64,000 nt of DNA from Neocallimastix lanati (nom. inval.) (lineage: Eukaryota; Neocallimastigomycota; Neocallimastigomycetes; Neocallimastigales; Neocallimastigaceae): NCBI GenBank assembly GCA_016946835.1, contig JACVTC010000120.1:64001-128000 (forward strand), read 5' to 3'. Of the stretch, positions 24,166 to 40,567 are shown one piece after another. Each line of letters opens with the position of its first letter. Positions within the stretch are counted from its first letter, which is position 1. The position numbers and the translations under genes are program-made. The notes under the pieces are model-generated. The model was not told the DNA's origin. It searched no databases and saw only the letters and a list, made by a program, of their open reading frames with translations.

Positions 24166-24381
24166 TATTATAATATATTTATCTATCAATGATATGCTCC
24201 TTTGTATTGGCATATACAAAGTATATTTACTATTTTCTCTCATAATCAATTATTACTATTATTTCAAAATTCTTATTTATTAAAGTTCTTTTTTTTTTGT
24301 ATTTAAAAAAAAATTTAAATTTAAAAAAATGAGGATTTATATTTAGGTGAATACAAATTAAATAAATAAATAATGAATGAA

Positions 24382-24412
<31 letters not shown>

Positions 24413-25099
24413 AGCATATTATAAATAAATAATAAAAAAAAAAAAAAGCGTATTAATAAAAAAATAATAAAAAATAAGAGTATTAATAAATAAAAAAAAA
24501 AAAAAGAGTATTAATAAAAGGAATATTAATAAATAAATAATAAACAATAAAAAATAAATAAAAAAAAAAAGTCTTAAATAATCATTGAATTTGTATTATT
24601 TTATTTTAATTTTATAATTAAATACAAAAAAAGTTTAAACTCTTAAACAAATAATAATAATTTTTTGCATATGGATATGAAACAGGTCAATAACAAATAA
24701 TAATATAGAAATAATTTATTAATAGAGTCAATTAAATAGAATCAATTGAATTTGAAATTGTTTAAAATCTCTATTTATTATTGAAATACATTAAATATGG
24801 AATATATTAGAAGTTATTTGTATTTATAGGATCAATGCTATTTACGTATTAAGCGATTAATTATTATTTAATGTATGAAGTATTACTTTTGTATGACTTT
24901 ACGTATTCAATCGTAACTTTTGGTATTCGATATTATTTATGTGTAATTATCTTTTAATATTCATATTATTTATATCATTATAGATAATAATAATAGTTAT
25001 CATATATAATCTATTTAAATTTTTTTTTTTTTTTTTTTTGGGACTAATGCTATAAAATAATTTAAACTTTTTTTGCTTTCAATTTAATTTCCACTCCAA

Positions 25100-25122
25100 C
25101 CAATAAAAATTTTTCTTATTGG
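25100..25122. promoter_or_regulatory. Inverted CCAAT pair
   Basis: CCAATAA at 25100-25106 and its exact reverse complement TTATTGG at 25116-25122, separated by nine bases. CCAAT is the HAP/NF-Y recognition core. With no gene nearby on either side its role is unclear; it may simply be a hairpin. Confidence 0.25.
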
Positions 25123-25200
25123 ATTGCTCAAAAATTATTAACAAAAAAAATTTTTTTAATTATATTTAATTATACTACTTATATATAATAAATATATGAA

Positions 25201-25345
25201 TAATAAATAATTAAATAATTAAATATTAAATAATAAATAATTAAATAATAAATAATAAATAATTAAATAATAAATAATAAATAATTAAATAATTAAATAA
25301 TAAATAATTAAATAATTAAATAATAAATAATTAAATAATTAATTT
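25201..25345 (+). repeat. AAATAATTAAATAAT tandem repeat
   Basis: Octamer/heptamer mixture of AAATAATT and AAATAAT, related to the AAATAAT arrays at 18750 and 58320. Confidence 0.75.
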
Positions 25346-25497
25346 TAATTATAAATAGAATTTATTATGATAATAATTAGCATTCGAAACATTTGGTGGT
25401 TTTCAATAGATTGGTTTATATTATTTTTATATATCATATTATTATGAAATTATATAACTATTAGAATTAGTTTTTAATCCATTTATATTGTTGATAT

Positions 25498-25645
25498 ATA
25501 TTGATATATACATTTTATATGTATACATTCGTATATATACACTCTTATATATACATTATATATGTACATTCATTTATATACATTCTCATATATACATTAT
25601 ATATATGTACATTCATTTATATACATTCTCATATATACATTTTTA
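25498..25645 (+). repeat. ATATATACATTCTCATATAT tandem repeat
   Basis: Four or five imperfect units of about 34 bases containing GTACATTCATTTATATACA. The 64-aa frame across it (25501-25695) is a repeat translation. Confidence 0.7.
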
Positions 25646-27215
25646 TATGTACAACATTTTATAGGATTAGTAGGATTATTATTACTATCTCATAAATATT
25701 TCATAGTAGCATTCATCATTACATGATTCGTTTATTGTTTTTTTTTTTTTATAGTAAATAGTAATAATGATGATTTATTATATCATTTTCTTATTAATTA
25801 TTTCTAATTTCATCATTTCATTATTCTTTCTAGCTTTCAGTTATATTCATTTCTATAATACTTCTTCTATTTTATTATTTCTATTTTATAATTATTTATT
25901 TCTATTCAAACTATCTTCTATTCTTCTATTTTTACTGATGTTTAATTATCTGTTCCTCTTTTTAATTATTTCTATTGAATTACTTCAAATATATCATTCT
26001 TATAAATAAATTTAATAATGACTTTTTATTTCGAATATACATTCCAATAAATTACAGTTTATTGCTAATTTATAATAATTATTACGCAATAAAAAAAAAA
26101 AGGATTATTTAAATAATAAAAAAGATGAAATTTTAATAAAAAAAAATTAAAAAAAAAAAAAATTAAAAAAAAAAAATAGAAAAAAATTTTTTTTTTATTT
26201 TAATTTACTTTAATATTCTTTATTATTAATTAAAAATTTTAATAAAAAAAAATTAAATGGATTATTATCCAAAATGTAATATATATTCTAATATACTCTA
26301 ATATATAATTAAACATATGAATTATATATAATATATATAATATATTAAAATATAATAAAATAATATAATTAATTTTTTTATATTAACAAATAAAAAGAAT
26401 ATAAAAAATTTTTTTTTATTTTTATTTTTATTCTTATTTTTATTTTTATTTTTTATTTTTTTTTTTAATTTTTTTTTATTTGACTTTCTTTTAGTTGAAA
26501 TTTTTTATTTTAATTTGTAAAAGAACAATGAAACAAACAATAAAATAATTTTAAATAATTTTATTTTTATTACTATTTGTTATTTGTTCGATTTTTAACT
26601 TTTTTTTTATTTATTTATTTTAATTTTAAAAGAAAAAAGTTAAATCTATTGAACATCATGTATATTCAGTTTAATTTTAAAAAAAAAAGAGATAAAAAAA
26701 AAATAAAAATTTAAAAAAATTACATGTTATTTAAGTAAAAAAAAAATTTCGTTTTTCAAATATATATTTTAAATAAATTTTGTTTATACTTTTATACCAA
26801 AATATCATAGAGATCTTTAAAAAAAAAAAAATAAAGAAAGCATTTGTAATTATATATTTCTTTTATAATTAATAGAAAAAACCGACATAGAACTAAAAAA
26901 AAAAGAATAAAAATAAAATATAATATAAATATTTTTTTCATTAGAAGTATATACATCTTTTCATAGATTAAAAACATACTTTTTGATATACATATCAGCT
27001 TTTTTTTTATGTATTTATTTAACTATTTTATTTATTACTGGATTAATTTAATATAATAAAAAAGATTGACAAAAATTTTTTTTAAAATAATTTTGTAATA
27101 TACAAGAAGAAAGTAAAAAAAAAAAAAAAAAAAAAAAAAGGAAAGGAAAATTTTAGAAACAGGAAAAATAATACTTTATATAAATACATTACAATAATAT
27201 TACTTAGTTCTAATC

Positions 27216-27246
<31 letters not shown>

Positions 27247-27823
27247 TTTTATTAAATAAATTTTTAATTATTATTGTTATTATTATTATTTTTGATTTTA
27301 TTTATTACTTTTTACTTTTTGTCTTATTTAGCAATAAAAAGTTAAAGTATTATTTATTATAATTTTTTTTTTTTTATTATATCCAACATAACTATCTATA
27401 TAAATAATAAAAATAATAATAATCGATAATACTATCATACTATAAGATACCTTTTTTTTTTTTTTAATATATATATTATTAATAAAAGTGTATTATAAAA
27501 ATTTAATTTTATAAAAAAAAACAAAAAGAAATAAACTGTATTTTAAATAGATGATAAAAAAGGAAAAATAATTATTAAAAAAAATTTAAACAATAAAAAA
27601 AAAATAATTCTTACTATTCTGTAAAATATTAGAAAAAATTATTTAAATTAAAAAACAAAACAAAACAAACCAAAATAAAACAAACTATTCAATACTATTA
27701 ATATATATATATAATACTTTTTAATATACTATTTATTATTATTAATTTTTTTTTTTTAAAAAAAAAATAATAAAAAACAAACTTTAAAATATTTATTGAA
27801 AAAGGATTACACAAAAAAAAAAA

Positions 27824-30800
27824 ATGTCAGTAAAACGTGGAATAAAGGAATTAAGGGAGGATTCCCTTCCTGAAATGGAAAAACTCAGTACAGAAACGGA
27901 GGAACAACACCAAGAAAAACATTATAAATTTGATCAGATATTACAACTTCAAAATAAACAACTATTGGAATTGGAAAGAGAACAAAAAAAACAACAGGAA
28001 GAATTAAAAATAAAACAACAAAAACAAAAGGATAACTTACAAAAATTATTAAATATGGATATACCGTTTAAGGAAAAACAAAGAGTACTTAATGAACAAA
28101 AAAATAATCTTTTAAAGAGAGCTAAATATCGTCAAGAAATTTTGGATGATCAACCTCCGGTTGAAATGGCTCTTAAAATGGTGTTATATTTCCAACATCA
28201 ACATCATCAAGATACCTATAATCTTTTACTTTATCAACATAATCAACTTCAACATGCTAAAACAAGAAAGGAACAGGCTCATCTTTTTTTACTTCATCAA
28301 CAAATGTATTTAAAACTTTTCGATATTCAGCAGAAGGTCCTACTTCAGACCCTTGTGGAACAACAGGAATTAGCAGAATTGGAATGTTCTGCTCTTCGTC
28401 ATCTTTCTATCAATGATAATGATAATGCTGATGCCGATATTAATCATGGTGGTAAGGAGGAGGATGATCGAACCATTGTTGTCGATAGTCGAAGAGATCA
28501 TCGTGAGGAAGATATTATTCCTTCTATTGATTTACCTCAAGCTAAAGATTTTGAAAATCTTAAACAGATGCCTATTCCCGCTACTCCAAATCAGGTTTAC
28601 CTACCGAAACATGGATTTGGTAATCATCGAGGACGTAGTCATAGTCATAGTCGTGGTCGTAGTCGTAGTCGTAGTTGTAGTTGTCGACGATCTAATAACG
28701 ACGATAGCTTAAATTATAAACTTTGTAATCGTAGTTTTAGTCGAGGTTCTAATGGTTCAGCCACTACTTCTACTACCATGTCCTCTCCACTATTCTCTTT
28801 TGCCTCGGAGACCATACCCAATGAAACGATCACCCTAGATCAAGCAGCTTTGAATGAAAAAATAAATAAACCAAATAGTATTCTTTCAAGAGTTTTAGAT
28901 CACAGTAAGGATATGGATGATATTGATGATCATCGACGTAAAGAAAAGGAATTTATGGAACGATCTGAAAGAATTCTACAATGTAAAAATGTTAAGGATA
29001 TCACGATAGATGTTCCTATACCAAAGAATACCCAGAATGAAATAAATCCAAAAACGAAAAAAAATATTGATGATTTCTTCTATCGAGCCTATCAAAAGTA
29101 TAGTAAAAGTAAATTTGTGACTCATATTCGTCAAGATATGGTAAAGGATGGAATTATTTCTAATTCTGATGAAGTCTTCCAAAGTGGATTTGATGATGAT
29201 GATGATATGGATAATGAAAGTAATGATTTTAAACCAAGCAGTGCTTTTAATTTTAATGATATGGAAGATCATCGTCATGATCAAAATCAAAATCAAAACC
29301 TTGATAATAATAGGGATAATGTAAAAGCTAAAGATATTGCTATTAGTCTAGTTTCCTCGCAACATCAACCTTTTGATCTATCGGATGATTCAAGTTCCTC
29401 CTCTGAAATAGAAAGTCATTTACTACTTCCCCATCAAAATGAAGTTCTTGATGAAATGAAGGAAGAGAATGAAAGAATGGTAATTGAAACCAAAGAAGAT
29501 CCTATGGATACGATGATGATAATGAGTGAAGAAGTAAAAGATAAAGATAAGGAAAAAGAAAAAGAAAAAGAAAAAGAAAAGGATTATCAATCAAAAAATA
29601 AAATGGATCAAAGTCAATCGGTTATTTTCGATCCAGATCTTAATCTTAATATTAATGGTATTCTTTCAATGGATAAAGATTACCCTTCCTTCCTACCATC
29701 CAATAATGAAAATTCAAATAAAATCATAAAAGAGGATAATAAAATCGAAATGAAAAAGATTAAAAAGGTAAATAAAGAAGAAGAAGAAGAAAAAAAAAAG
29801 GAAGAAAAGGAAGAAATCATGAATAAAATTAAAGATAGAAGTGAGGATAAAATGGATAACGATGAGGTCAAATCAAATAGAGATAATGATACTAAGGATA
29901 AAATGGATAACGATGAGGTCAAATCAAATAGAGATGATACTAAGGATAAAATGGATAACGATGAGGTCAAATCAAATAGAGATGATACTAAGGATAAAAT
30001 GGATAACGATGAGGTCAAATCAAATAGAAATGATACTAAGGATAAAATGGATTATGATGATGAGGTCAAATCAAGTAGAGATGATGATACTAAGGATAAA
30101 ATGGAATATGATGATGAGGTCAAATCAAGTAGAAATGGTATTAAGGATAAGATAGATAACGATAAGGCTAAGTCAAAGATTCGAAAGATCACATCAGTTC
30201 AAATAAAAAAGGAAAAGTATATAGATAAGGATAACAAATTAGATAAGGAAAATAGTGATATCAATAATGATAATAATAATATAAAAATGAAAATTAAGGA
30301 TACCAATGAAAAGGAAAATCATTCATCTGACATTAAGGAAGATCAACCAACGAAAACAACAAGAGGAAGATCAAGATCAAGATCAGATTCAAAATTGAAA
30401 CCTAGAAGAACAAAATCAAAATCAAAATCAAAATCAAAATCAAAATCTTGCAAATCAAAACAAACAAACAGCTTAACTGAAGATTCCGAAAAGGTAACAA
30501 AAGATAAAACCTTGAAAAAGAATAATAAAGAGAAAGAATCAAGAAAAATAGAAGAACTTCCTGAAAAAAATGAAATAATGATGGTTAATCAACGTGGAAG
30601 ACCTAAGGAAAATTCTAAGAGGAAAAAAGAAATATTGAAAAATGAAAAGGTTAAAATGAATGAATCCCTAGGAAGGGAAGAAAAAAAAGAGAATGAGGAG
30701 GATGAAAATATTATGATTGTCGATGGTGAAAAGATAAAAATTAAGGAATTTGTTGTGGAATTAAGTGATAAAGAACCTGATGAAAATGGTATTAAACAAA

Positions 30801-33800
30801 AACATAAACGTGTTATTCGTCGTTTCTTTTGTGTTAAGGAGGGATGTAATAAATCTTTTACAACAAGGTAAAAAAAAAGAACGAAAAAGCAATAATAAAT
30901 AAAAAATAAAGAAATATTTATATATTTTTTTTTAAATAAAATTTAATTTTTTTTTACTAATATAATACTTTTTCTATTAATTTTTAAATTTTTACTTAAA
31001 TATCTATTTATATTAAATACTAATTTATTTAAATATTTTAAAAATTTATATATTTTAATATATCTATTTAAATTATTATCTCTATTAATATTTTTAATAT
31101 TTTTATATTATTTAATATATATATATATATATTTACATTCTTATATCGATGAAAATATAATAATAAAAATATTTTATTATTTTACAACATATTATTATAT
31201 AATTTTATATTTATTTTAAATTATTTTATTATACTTATATATATATATTTATAATTTAATGGTTTTATATATATATATATATTTATACTTATCTATTTAT
31301 GTTTATATTTTTATATTTATATAATTACATTTATACATAATTTATTTTCATATATATATATATATAATTTTTTTTTTCTTATTAATTTTATTATTCAATT
31401 TTTAAAAGTGGTCATGTTACAAGACATATTCGTACCTGTCATTTAGCATTAAGACCTTTCCATTGTAAATATCCAGGTTGTAAATCTAAATTTGGACGTC
31501 AAGATAATCTTAGACAACACTATAAAGTGCATTATCGTAAAGAACCAAATATTAAATTTAACTATAGAGAAGTACTTACTCAAAAACAAATTAAGCAATT
31601 AAATATTAGTCCTGAAATTATGAATGTTAATAATGATGAATTAAATAAAATGACTTCTTCTTCTTCAGATGAAACTACCAATAAGAATGAAAATTTATTA
31701 AAGTCAGAAAATGATTCTGAAATAAACTTTAAGGACATGGGAAAAACAATATTTATTAATAAGAGTGCTAAAGATTATGAGGAAAAGGCTAAAACAAAGA
31801 GTAGAAAGCTTCTTAATGAAGATCGTGATCCAAACCATGAAAATGATAGTAATAATAATAATAATAATGGATCAAAAACTGAATCTTTTTCTTATAAGAC
31901 AACGGTAGACTCCTCTGTAAAATCATCATTCCCTTCCACTAAAAAGAGTTTGGAAGTTAAAAAACCATTAACATTTATTAATTCAACTTCTATGTTAACA
32001 TCTAATATTAACCATAAGGATAAATCGGCAACCCTTCCGAATCAAAAAGAAAATACAGTCAAACCTTCCGAGATTTCATCTACATCTATACCTATATATA
32101 AATCTAATTCAGCATCTCCATCTTTATCTCCATCTATATTATCATCTACATCTTCATCTACCTATAGGACAACATCTATATCCACGCCTTTATCTACAAC
32201 TGGATCGACGATAACACCATCTTTATCAACTGAAGAAGAAGCTATTAATATGGACATCGAAATGAAGGAAAATAATATCGATTCACAAAAACAATTGGAA
32301 AGTAATGATTCTTATCTTACTACCGAATCTCCAGTTAGTTTATTTAATTTAGAAAATTTAGAAAATTTAGAAACTTTACAGAGGTCTAGTCCTTCTGAAA
32401 TAACAGTTGAAATGGAAGCAATGGATATGGAAATGCCATTCCAAAATGATTTACCGCTTCAAAATGAGCTTACCAGTCTTTCTAATGTTTCTAACGATCT
32501 TTCTAATCTTCCAAAGAATGAAATAAATAAAATTAAATTGGATACCTTAACAACAACCATTAACTTATCTACAAAAATTGCTAATCCTTCCTCAGTTCTT
32601 CCAGAAGATGTTATTTCTACCGCTGCTTCAGATAAATTATTTGATACCTTTAAAACTATGTCTACCATAGATGATTCTGTAGATACAATATCCTCTATGG
32701 CTACCATTAATAATAAGGATGATAAAGATCTACTTCGTACCAATGTTAATATAAATAACACAACAACAACAGCGACCGCGATAACGACAGGAACGACAAC
32801 AACGACAACAACTACAACTACTACTAATACTACTAATACTACTTCTACTACTATTACAAATAATAATATGAATCAAAATCAAAATAGTAATCATCATGGT
32901 AATACTTCTATTCATGTTCCTGTTGATAGTAATTTCAATCCTGAACTTGATAATTCTCTTTTTAATAACATTTCACTTTCAAAATCTATTACCGTACCTT
33001 CATCATCAAATCAAAATATGAATATTAGTAGTGGTATCTTACCGGATCAAACAAATACAAAGAATAATTTAAGAATGAATACTTTAGATTCTCATCAAAC
33101 TCCTAATCTTAATTTAATAACCTCTTCTCCTTTCCTCAATCAAAAAGAATTTGAATCCGGTCCAATGGTATCTCATCAACTACTTAATAGTTCAACTAAT
33201 AAATCAATAAATTCTCTTCCATTCAATACCACTACCGCTACCACCAATATCGCTACCACTGCCACAACCAATGCCAATATCAATTCCAATATCAATTCCA
33301 ATATCAATACCAATATCAATACCAATATCAATACCAATATCAATACCAATGCCAATAGACATAGCCTTAGTAGTGAAACAAGTAAGACCTTTGGTCATGG
33401 TAATAGTCATGGTATTGCTGCAACGAATACAACTACTTCTATTATTTCTAATACTATTACTACTACTACTACTACTACTAATAATAATAATAATTCTACC
33501 ATTAATAGTACTATCAATAATTCAATGAGTGGTAGTATCCTTTGTAATAATTTGAAAAATACTATCAATACTACTAATTCTAATACTACTACTAATAATC
33601 ATAATACTATTAATTCTTTAAATATTCAACCTTCATCAAATACCTTTTTATCCTCATTTACTCCAGAGACTAATTTGCCTTCCACGACTTCTACTATTAA
33701 TAATAATAATCCTACGGAATCATTGAAAGCTAATCCATTCACCGTTCCCGTTGTTAATAAAAATGGTTTAGTAAGAGTGATGACAAATACTAGTCTTAAT

Positions 33801-34493
33801 GCTACCAATTTAACTTCTTCCTCCGCATCTTCTTCTCCTACTACCATTTCCTCCATCGGTCGTTCCAATTCATTACCTACTCCAGGTAGAAGATCTTCCT
33901 CCTATCTTACAGTACCTACTGTACCATCACAAAGTCAACAAACTAATTTACCTCAACAAGCCTTATTCAATACTACCTCTAATACTTTATATTCCTCTCC
34001 TTCTTCCATAAATAGTAATTCCTTATCTCATGTCTATCATCCTAATGGTCTTGGCAATATAACTACAGTACCTTCCAATGTTAATGTTGCGACTCCAACA
34101 GCAGCAGCCACGAATCGTCAAAATATTTCAGTTCCAAGTCATTCCATAAACTATACACCTACCATGGGTACCTTAACAACTTCCAATGTTTCTTCCAATG
34201 TTTCCACAAATGTCTCCTCTAATGTTTTCATTGATCCAACTACTAATACCAATCCAACTCTAACAAATACTCAAGATACAACATTCCAAAATAATAATCC
34301 TTGGTTATTAGATTTCCAACCGATGACTTCTTCTTATCATCAACACTATCCAAACTATCATATGAATACTATAAAAAATTCAGCCATGGAAACGTATAGT
34401 TATGCCTCCGTTAATCCTAATGTTAGCACTGTGGCTGCTCATAGTAATTTAAGTCAACCACCTTTTTATTATATGAATTTAAATAATAAATAA
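27824..34493 (+). CDS. Two-C2H2-finger protein, putative fungal transcription factor
   Basis: Two exons, 27824-30867 and 31409-34493, joined across a 541-nt GT-AG intron in phase 2 (AG+T = Ser), giving 2042 aa. The intron splits finger 1. Finger 1: C1003, C1008, H1021, H1026 with NKSFTTSGHVTRH. Finger 2: C1034, C1039, H1052, H1056 with KSKFGRQDNLRQH. This pair closely follows Nrg1/Mig-like fungal DNA-binding fingers, so sequence-specific DNA binding in the nucleus is likely; targets are unknown. The inter-finger linker LALRPF replaces the usual TGEKPF, and finger 1 has CX4C and HX4H spacing. N-terminal residues about 20-190 form a Gln/Lys-rich coiled coil. An RS/SR-rich stretch lies near 275-290, a 16-residue acidic tandem repeat near 675-780, and basic SKSKSKSK near 866-880. 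The C-terminal 980 residues are Ser/Thr/Asn-rich. Two separate genes are ruled out by the split finger. Confidence 0.9.
29847..30172 (+). repeat. In-frame tandem repeat in zinc-finger gene
   Basis: Seven head-to-tail copies of a 45-51-nt unit encoding DKMDNDEVKSNRDDTK and variants. Central copies are almost identical, while the last three carry DYDDEVKSSR and finally KIDNDKAKS. Near identity at DNA level indicates recent unequal exchange or slippage. The protein product is a charged, probably disordered spacer. Confidence 0.9.
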
Positions 34494-35094
34494 GAGGTCA
34501 TGAAGGAAATAAAATAAAATAAAATAAAAAAAATGTAAATTAAGAAGTACAAATAATAATAATAATAATAATAATAATAATTAAACTCTGACAAAATAAC
34601 CTAAATAATACCAAGTTAGTGAATATATATTTTAAGAAAAAATAAAAAAAAAAAAAAAAAAAAGATTTAAAATTTTTGTTGAATTTTTAAATATATATTC
34701 ATATTTTTTTTTAATTAGTCATCAATATTTCTATCTACATCATTTTAATTTTAGTTTTTTTTTTTTTTATTATAATTAATGAATTAATCTATCAATTTAT
34801 TTATTTATTTATTTATTTCTATTTTTATAAATATATAAATAGATATAAATGTTTTTAATTTATATTATTTTTTTTTAATATTTTTTTTTTTCCTTGATTT
34901 AATTTTTTTTTTTTAATTTACTTTTGTTATTGAATTTGTAAAGGATTACTGAAAAAAAAATAATAATAATAAAATAAAAAATAAAATAAGTAATAATAAA
35001 ATAAAATAAAATAAAGAAATGAAATAATTAATAATGTACCATTCCTTTTTATTTTTTTTTTTTTTATTTTTATTAATTATTATACATTATATAT
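34494..35094. other. Intergenic trailer, no gene seen
   Basis: AAT run at 34554-34581, A and T homopolymers and TTTA tetramers between the zinc-finger gene and the copia remnant. I find no copy of the 39.2 or 58.7 kb repeat here, so no 3' LTR is visible for copia copy 1. Confidence 0.5.
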
Positions 35095-38882
<3,788 letters not shown>

Positions 38883-39199
38883 TCTTTGAAACATTAATAT
38901 ATAAAAAAAAAAAAATAATAATAATTAATTATATTGTAAAGTCATTAAAATCATTAAAACGTTTTAAAAATTAAAATTAATAATAGGTCTCTTGATATAT
39001 GAGACTCTTAATCCTTAATCTGTTAAGGAATCAATATAAGATATGATGTGTACACAACTAAAATGTATTATAATTCAATTAAATTTTATTTATTATATAT
39101 TAATTTATATGATTTAATAAAGTATTTAAAAGACTCCAAATATTAATTTCATAAAAGAAAAATTTTCTTTTTACATTTTACATACAAATTATTACTTTA

Positions 39200-39238
39200 T
39201 ATTGATAGAAGCTTGTACTACCTTTAAAATCTTCAAAA

Positions 39239-39288
<50 letters not shown>

Positions 39289-39690
39289 TCATTATTATTT
39301 TAAACATTAATGATTAATTTGATATTATTATAAATAAAGTATAAAATTTAACTTTATTAAATTTTTTTTAAAGTTTTTTAAGATTTGGTTTCTGCACTGT
39401 ACTGCGCATTGATTAAAGCAAATAAAAAAACTATATTAATCTTATTTTATTAATCTTTTTTTCATTAATTATTTTTTTAAGTCTTCGAAATAATGGTTTA
39501 TTTTTCTTCGATAATCAGCTTTATTATTATTAATATTATTATTATTATTATTATTATTATTGTTAATATTGTTGTTGTTGTTATTATAAAATTATTTTTT
39601 ATAAAAATATTTATTAGTGTTTCATATTAGTAATTGAAATCTAATACAAACATAAAATGATCAAGTAACTTATTCAATAATATTAGAATT
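39200..39690 (-). repeat. Dispersed repeat R1, copy 1 (LTR candidate)
   Basis: Matches 58727-59296 over its length. Shared diagnostic pieces are GGTTTCTGCACTGTACTGCG and, further on, CGAAATAATGGTTTATTTTTC and GAAATCTAATACAAACATAA. It lies just upstream of the gag start of copia copy 1 on the minus strand, so it could be part of that element's 5' LTR or leader. It ends at about 39672-39690, where the homology is interrupted and resumes as R2 at 45958. Confidence 0.8.
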
Positions 39691-39746
39691 ATTATTTTTA
39701 TAATTTTATTTCATATTAATACTTTTTTTTTTTTATTACAAAAAAG

Positions 39747-39781
<35 letters not shown>

Positions 39782-40156
39782 CAAAACTACTGGTGTTGTA
39801 CATTTCTGTGTAGAAACTCCAGTATTATTTTTACTTTAACCTAAAAAAAAAAAAAAGAAATTTCATTTATTAAAGGAAAACCGTTTAGGGTTATTAATTT
39901 ATTATATAATTGTTGTTGCCATTGTAAATTTCTATTTTATATTGTAAAAAAATTCTAATATATATATTTTTTAAGAGTATTACAGTTTGAAAAAACTAAA
40001 AATATTTTTTTTTATATTTTCGATAGATTTTTGTTTTTATTTTTCTCTTTCCTTAAAAGACCTAATGCCTTTTTATTAATAATAATAATAACAAAAATCA
40101 AAACAATATTTCATTTTTGCATATCATTTATATATATATATATATATATATTAATA
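39691..40156. other. Left part of the 6.3 kb insertion, unassigned
   Basis: Absent from the uninterrupted copy at 59.29 kb, so it belongs to the inserted segment. Contains a 41-base A run (39739-39779) and a TACTGG/CCAGTA inverted pair around 39788-39824. No coding sequence is recognised. Confidence 0.5.
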
Positions 40157-40463
40157 CATTTATATACAATACCACAATATATATGATATTAATATGGTGC
40201 TGCATTATGGATATAGACGCACATTGCATATACGATATACTATATATATATAGCAGTACATCATACAATACGCATGCAACTCATTTCACAGCACTCATAC
40301 CGTATATTCGGGCCTTGCTCATTTTAAATATTCTACTACTATTATTTTCTTTAATTAATTCAAAATAATTTCTTTTTTTTTTTTTAATTTAATATATAAT
40401 ATCTTTCTTTAATAGAATAATAATCAAAAAAAAAATATTTACTAAAGAATAAAAATATAATTA

Positions 40464-40512
<49 letters not shown>

Positions 40513-40567
40513 TTACTAAAGAATAAAAATATAATTAATAAAAAAAAAAATATTTACTAAAGAATAA
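40157..40567 (+). repeat. Direct repeat flanking the LINE, left copy
   Basis: About 0.41 kb, abutting the LINE 3' oligo-A end. It has a less AT-rich body (GGTGCTGCATTATGGATATA ... ATTCGGGCCTTGCTCA) followed by three units of TATTTACTAAAGAATA separated by A runs, the last truncated at the LINE. It matches 45475-45853, differing at a handful of positions in the first 260 bases (for example GTATATTCGG versus GCATATTCGG) plus unit number. The 83-aa frame inside it is not a gene. Confidence 0.9.

Larger units (their letters stand above)
22961..27823. other. Gene-free AT-rich stretch with minor repeats
   Basis: About 4.9 kb upstream of the zinc-finger gene. It holds small arrays (listed separately), a TTTA run at 23610-23650, an 18-base T run at 25022, A-rich AAAAAGAGTATTAATAAA relics (24410-24540) and A/T homopolymers. 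The interval 23690-23830 is slightly less AT-rich but has no sustained frame. The 80-aa frame at 25767-26009 is hydrophobic but composed of ATTTCTATT-type low-complexity DNA, so I do not call it. Confidence 0.5.

Noticed and set aside
25767-26009. 80-aa hydrophobic membrane peptide
   Set aside because: Built from ATTTCTATT-type low-complexity DNA; no homologous pattern or splice context.
34494-35094. 3' LTR for copia copy 1
   Set aside because: None of the R1 or R2 diagnostic strings is present here.
40117-40368. 83-aa frame with some non-repetitive sequence
   Set aside because: Lies within the 0.4 kb direct repeat. The second copy at 45.48 kb has a disrupting length difference, so it is not a conserved protein.
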